Shown in pieces: positions 52,537-53,995 of a stretch of DNA of 53,995 nucleotides; the stretch's first letter is position 1; each line of letters begins with the position of its first letter. The translations under genes and the position numbers were made by a program. The notes under the pieces are model-generated. The model searched no databases. It saw only the letters and a list, made by a program, of their open reading frames with translations, and was not told the DNA's origin. The DNA lies in the NCBI GenBank assembly GCA_002402545.1, contig DHGA01000103.1, positions 9,447 through 63,441 on the forward strand, read 5' to 3'. The stretch is from Syntrophaceae bacterium UBA4810. Its GTDB lineage: Bacteria > Desulfobacterota > Syntrophia > Syntrophales > Smithellaceae.

Positions 52537-52743
52537 CTAACGCTGTAACAGATTTATCAGTATGGTTATAATGATGCCCATCAGTATCATGGAAACAATG
52601 GGAATAAATATTTTACTGCGTGCGGTTTCAATGCGGATATCACCCGGCAGTTTGCCGGACCAGTTTATCAGCCATGGGGCTAAATGATAAATCAGCCCCA
52701 TGGCGATTAAAATTATTCCCGCGGTTATGAGCCAGCGCGCCAT
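52537..52743 (-). CDS. DUF2905 family membrane protein
   Basis: A 68-residue protein with two membrane helices (ARWLITAGIILIAMGLIYHL and FIPIVSMILMGIIITILINL) and the DUF2905 hallmark WSGKLPGDIRIE between them. Function of the family is unknown. It lies just upstream of the alpha/beta hydrolase gene, so co-transcription is likely. Confidence 0.9.
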   Translation of the reverse strand: MARWLITAGIILIAMGLIYHLAPWLINWSGKLPGDIRIETARSKIFIPIVSMILMGIIITILINLLQR

Positions 52744-52798
52744 TTCGGTTTTTTGCTAAAAATAAGTTTTTGCCTTACGCGATGATTCTTTTTTAAAG

Positions 52799-53995
52799 CT
52801 ATTCATTCATCGCGTATTCGCCGTTTAAGGCATACACATATTTTTTCCAGACACGGTTGTACTGGGCATCGTCTCCCTGAGCCTTAATCAGCATGATCTC
52901 TTTACAATAGGCGCGTTGTTCATCTTTGGTGTTATGCATGCCGTAAATCTGTAAGGCGAATCGCGAGAAGTCACGCACCATAAAATCAAATAACTGGTTG
53001 AGAATGTCCGGATCAAGATTATCAAATTTCGCCTGCTCTAAAATTAGCTGGCCATAGACAACGATGGAAAACATCTCGCCCAGGGGCAGAGAAAACAACG
53101 GATCCATATCCTGCGCCTTGTCCGGCCCGGACTTCTCCAGCAATTCCTTGAAAAGATTAATCTGCGAAATGAAAATGGCAACATTCGGCAGATTTTTATT
53201 GGCTTCAAAGACCGGTTTGTAATCGTGGAATTGAACACTGCCCAGTCCTTTCGTCGGTCCCTGATTGAACAGGAACATGTCGTCTTTGGTAGATAAATCT
53301 GGAGCGACCGGCGCATACTCTTTAGGATTGAAGAAGTAATTCTTCATGAACTTGCGGATAAGCTGGACATTTACATGAACCGTGCCTTCCAGTTTGGACG
53401 GGCCGCGCACATCGGCGGCCGCCAGTGAAAAATAAGTATCCTTTTCAAAACCTTTGGCGGCTATTACTTCCCACAGTAGATTGACCACTTCTTCGGCCTG
53501 CAGAGTAACTTTCATCTTGCTGGTTGGATTGTATAGGAGGTAACGTCGGTCATTGGCGTTGGCATTGCGGAAATAATCGGTAGCGCGCCGCTGATAAAGC
53601 TTCATCCCTACAATGCGCAGCCAGGCGTCCATGAAATTTTTCTTCACGTGCGGCATATCGGTGACAGGCAGGCCGTAGAGAACACGATTCGCTGCATGGG
53701 TGATGGACTCGTAAAAACAATGTTCGGTGATTCCTATGGAGCCCGGCCCGATGTTAAACTTGCCTATATTCACCGTGTTGAGCGATGAATCCCAAGCGTG
53801 TGATCCGCGCGAAAGAATGTCGTCCTGGGTAATTGGGTAATCATGCAGCGCGAACTGGGAAACATACTGCTGGTGGGAAATGACGTTTCCTTTTAGCTCA
53901 TATGCTTTGTTGTGGAAATTGGTAACAAAGAAGACATAGTCGTCTGTGCCGTCTTTCACCTTGCCCAGCGTGGAGACCATTTCCGCCTCGTTGCC
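52799..53995 (-). CDS. Acyl-CoA dehydrogenase, C-terminal part (runs off window)
   Basis: The coding frame has no stop up to the last base, so this is the C-terminal 398 residues of a longer protein whose start lies outside. The visible part begins within the beta domain or helical domain of an acyl-CoA dehydrogenase (MVSTLGKVKDGTDDYVFF), has a helix-rich C-terminal domain, and carries GPSKLEGTVHVN, close to the LEGT motif near the active site. It would desaturate acyl-CoA at carbons 2-3 in beta-oxidation or its reverse, passing electrons to an electron-transfer flavoprotein. This fits a syntrophic lifestyle. Confidence 0.8.
   Translation of the reverse strand, partial: GNEAEMVSTLGKVKDGTDDYVFFVTNFHNKAYELKGNVISHQQYVSQFALHDYPITQDDILSRGSHAWDSSLNTVNIGKFNIGPGSIGITEHCFYESITHAANRVLYGLPVTDMPHVKKNFMDAWLRIVGMKLYQRRATDYFRNANANDRRYLLYNPTSKMKVTLQAEEVVNLLWEVIAAKGFEKDTYFSLAAADVRGPSKLEGTVHVNVQLIRKFMKNYFFNPKEYAPVAPDLSTKDDMFLFNQGPTKGLGSVQFHDYKPVFEANKNLPNVAIFISQINLFKELLEKSGPDKAQDMDPLFSLPLGEMFSIVVYGQLILEQAKFDNLDPDILNQLFDFMVRDFSRFALQIYGMHNTKDEQRAYCKEIMLIKAQGDDAQYNRVWKKYVYALNGEYAMNE

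Noticed and set aside
1..53995. CRISPR array, tRNA or rRNA genes
   Set aside because: I saw no regularly spaced repeats, and no tRNA-like cloverleaf or rRNA segment on reading; a covariance-model search would be decisive for tRNAs and riboswitches.

Overview
The window reads as chromosome of a Gram-negative anaerobe, most likely a Desulfobacterota (Syntrophales/Smithella-like) bacterium. This rests on gene content (LolA and YaiO-type envelope proteins, a DUF2284 metal protein, a RhlE helicase with a basic tail, a large acyl-CoA dehydrogenase) and is an inference, not a phylogeny. It is densely coded. I found no rRNA, tRNA, CRISPR array, transposase or integrase.

Layout. 0-1.7 kb: GNAT acetyltransferase, DUF2284 protein, nitroreductase. 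1.7-9.7 kb: a compact lipid or polyene island (acyltransferase, one ketosynthase, ACP, CrtI-like FAD oxidoreductase, DUF3261-like lipoprotein, LolA-like carrier, FabG, hotdog dehydratase and a divergent AMP-ligase) resembling a reduced aryl-polyene cluster. 9.7-17.2 kb: genes for the MrfA-like helicase and MrfB-like exonuclease (YprA/YprB), usually neighbours, are pulled apart by a QueG-like reductase gene, a remnant of a second mrfA 3' end, and an AT-rich RloC/PrrC-like anticodon-nuclease ATPase. 17.4-23.6 kb: housekeeping genes, including carB, queF and a DapF homologue in which both catalytic cysteines are serines. 23.7-25.5 kb: a zinc-ribbon gene whose last 52 bp recur 1.56 kb downstream, flanking a sigma-factor gene and its partner. 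25.5-29.7 kb: SIMPL protein, MFS transporter, membrane protein and prfC.

30.2-39.2 kb holds a synthase-dependent exopolysaccharide locus with an unfamiliar composition: WecB epimerase, a polytopic membrane protein, a QxxRW-type family 2 glycosyltransferase, a membrane-anchored bactofilin-like beta-helix protein, an anchored amidotransferase-like domain protein, a six-hairpin glycosidase-like protein, a YaiO-like outer-membrane barrel, and a convergent deacetylase-like protein carrying a second copy of the amidotransferase-like domain. The gene order suggests polymer synthesis at the inner membrane, periplasmic modification and trimming, and export through the barrel. 39.2-45.4 kb: MBL hydrolase, typA, hsp20 and lon, the last two behind a good sigma-70-type promoter.

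45.4-47 kb: a 30-codon peptide gene with its own promoter, strong ribosome-binding site and terminator-like hairpin lies upstream of a cysteine-rich peptidase-U32-like gene. The peptide resembles RiPP leader peptides, so this is a candidate for a new peptide-modification system. 47-54 kb: RhlE helicase, nitronate monooxygenase-like enzyme, outer-membrane barrel, zinc metallopeptidase, alpha/beta hydrolase, DUF2905 protein and an acyl-CoA dehydrogenase cut by the window end.

Most worth following up: the exopolysaccharide locus, the peptide/U32 pair, the double-serine DapF homologue, the RloC-like nuclease, and the two independent cases of a gene's 3' end repeated on the far side of a 1.3-1.5 kb insertion.
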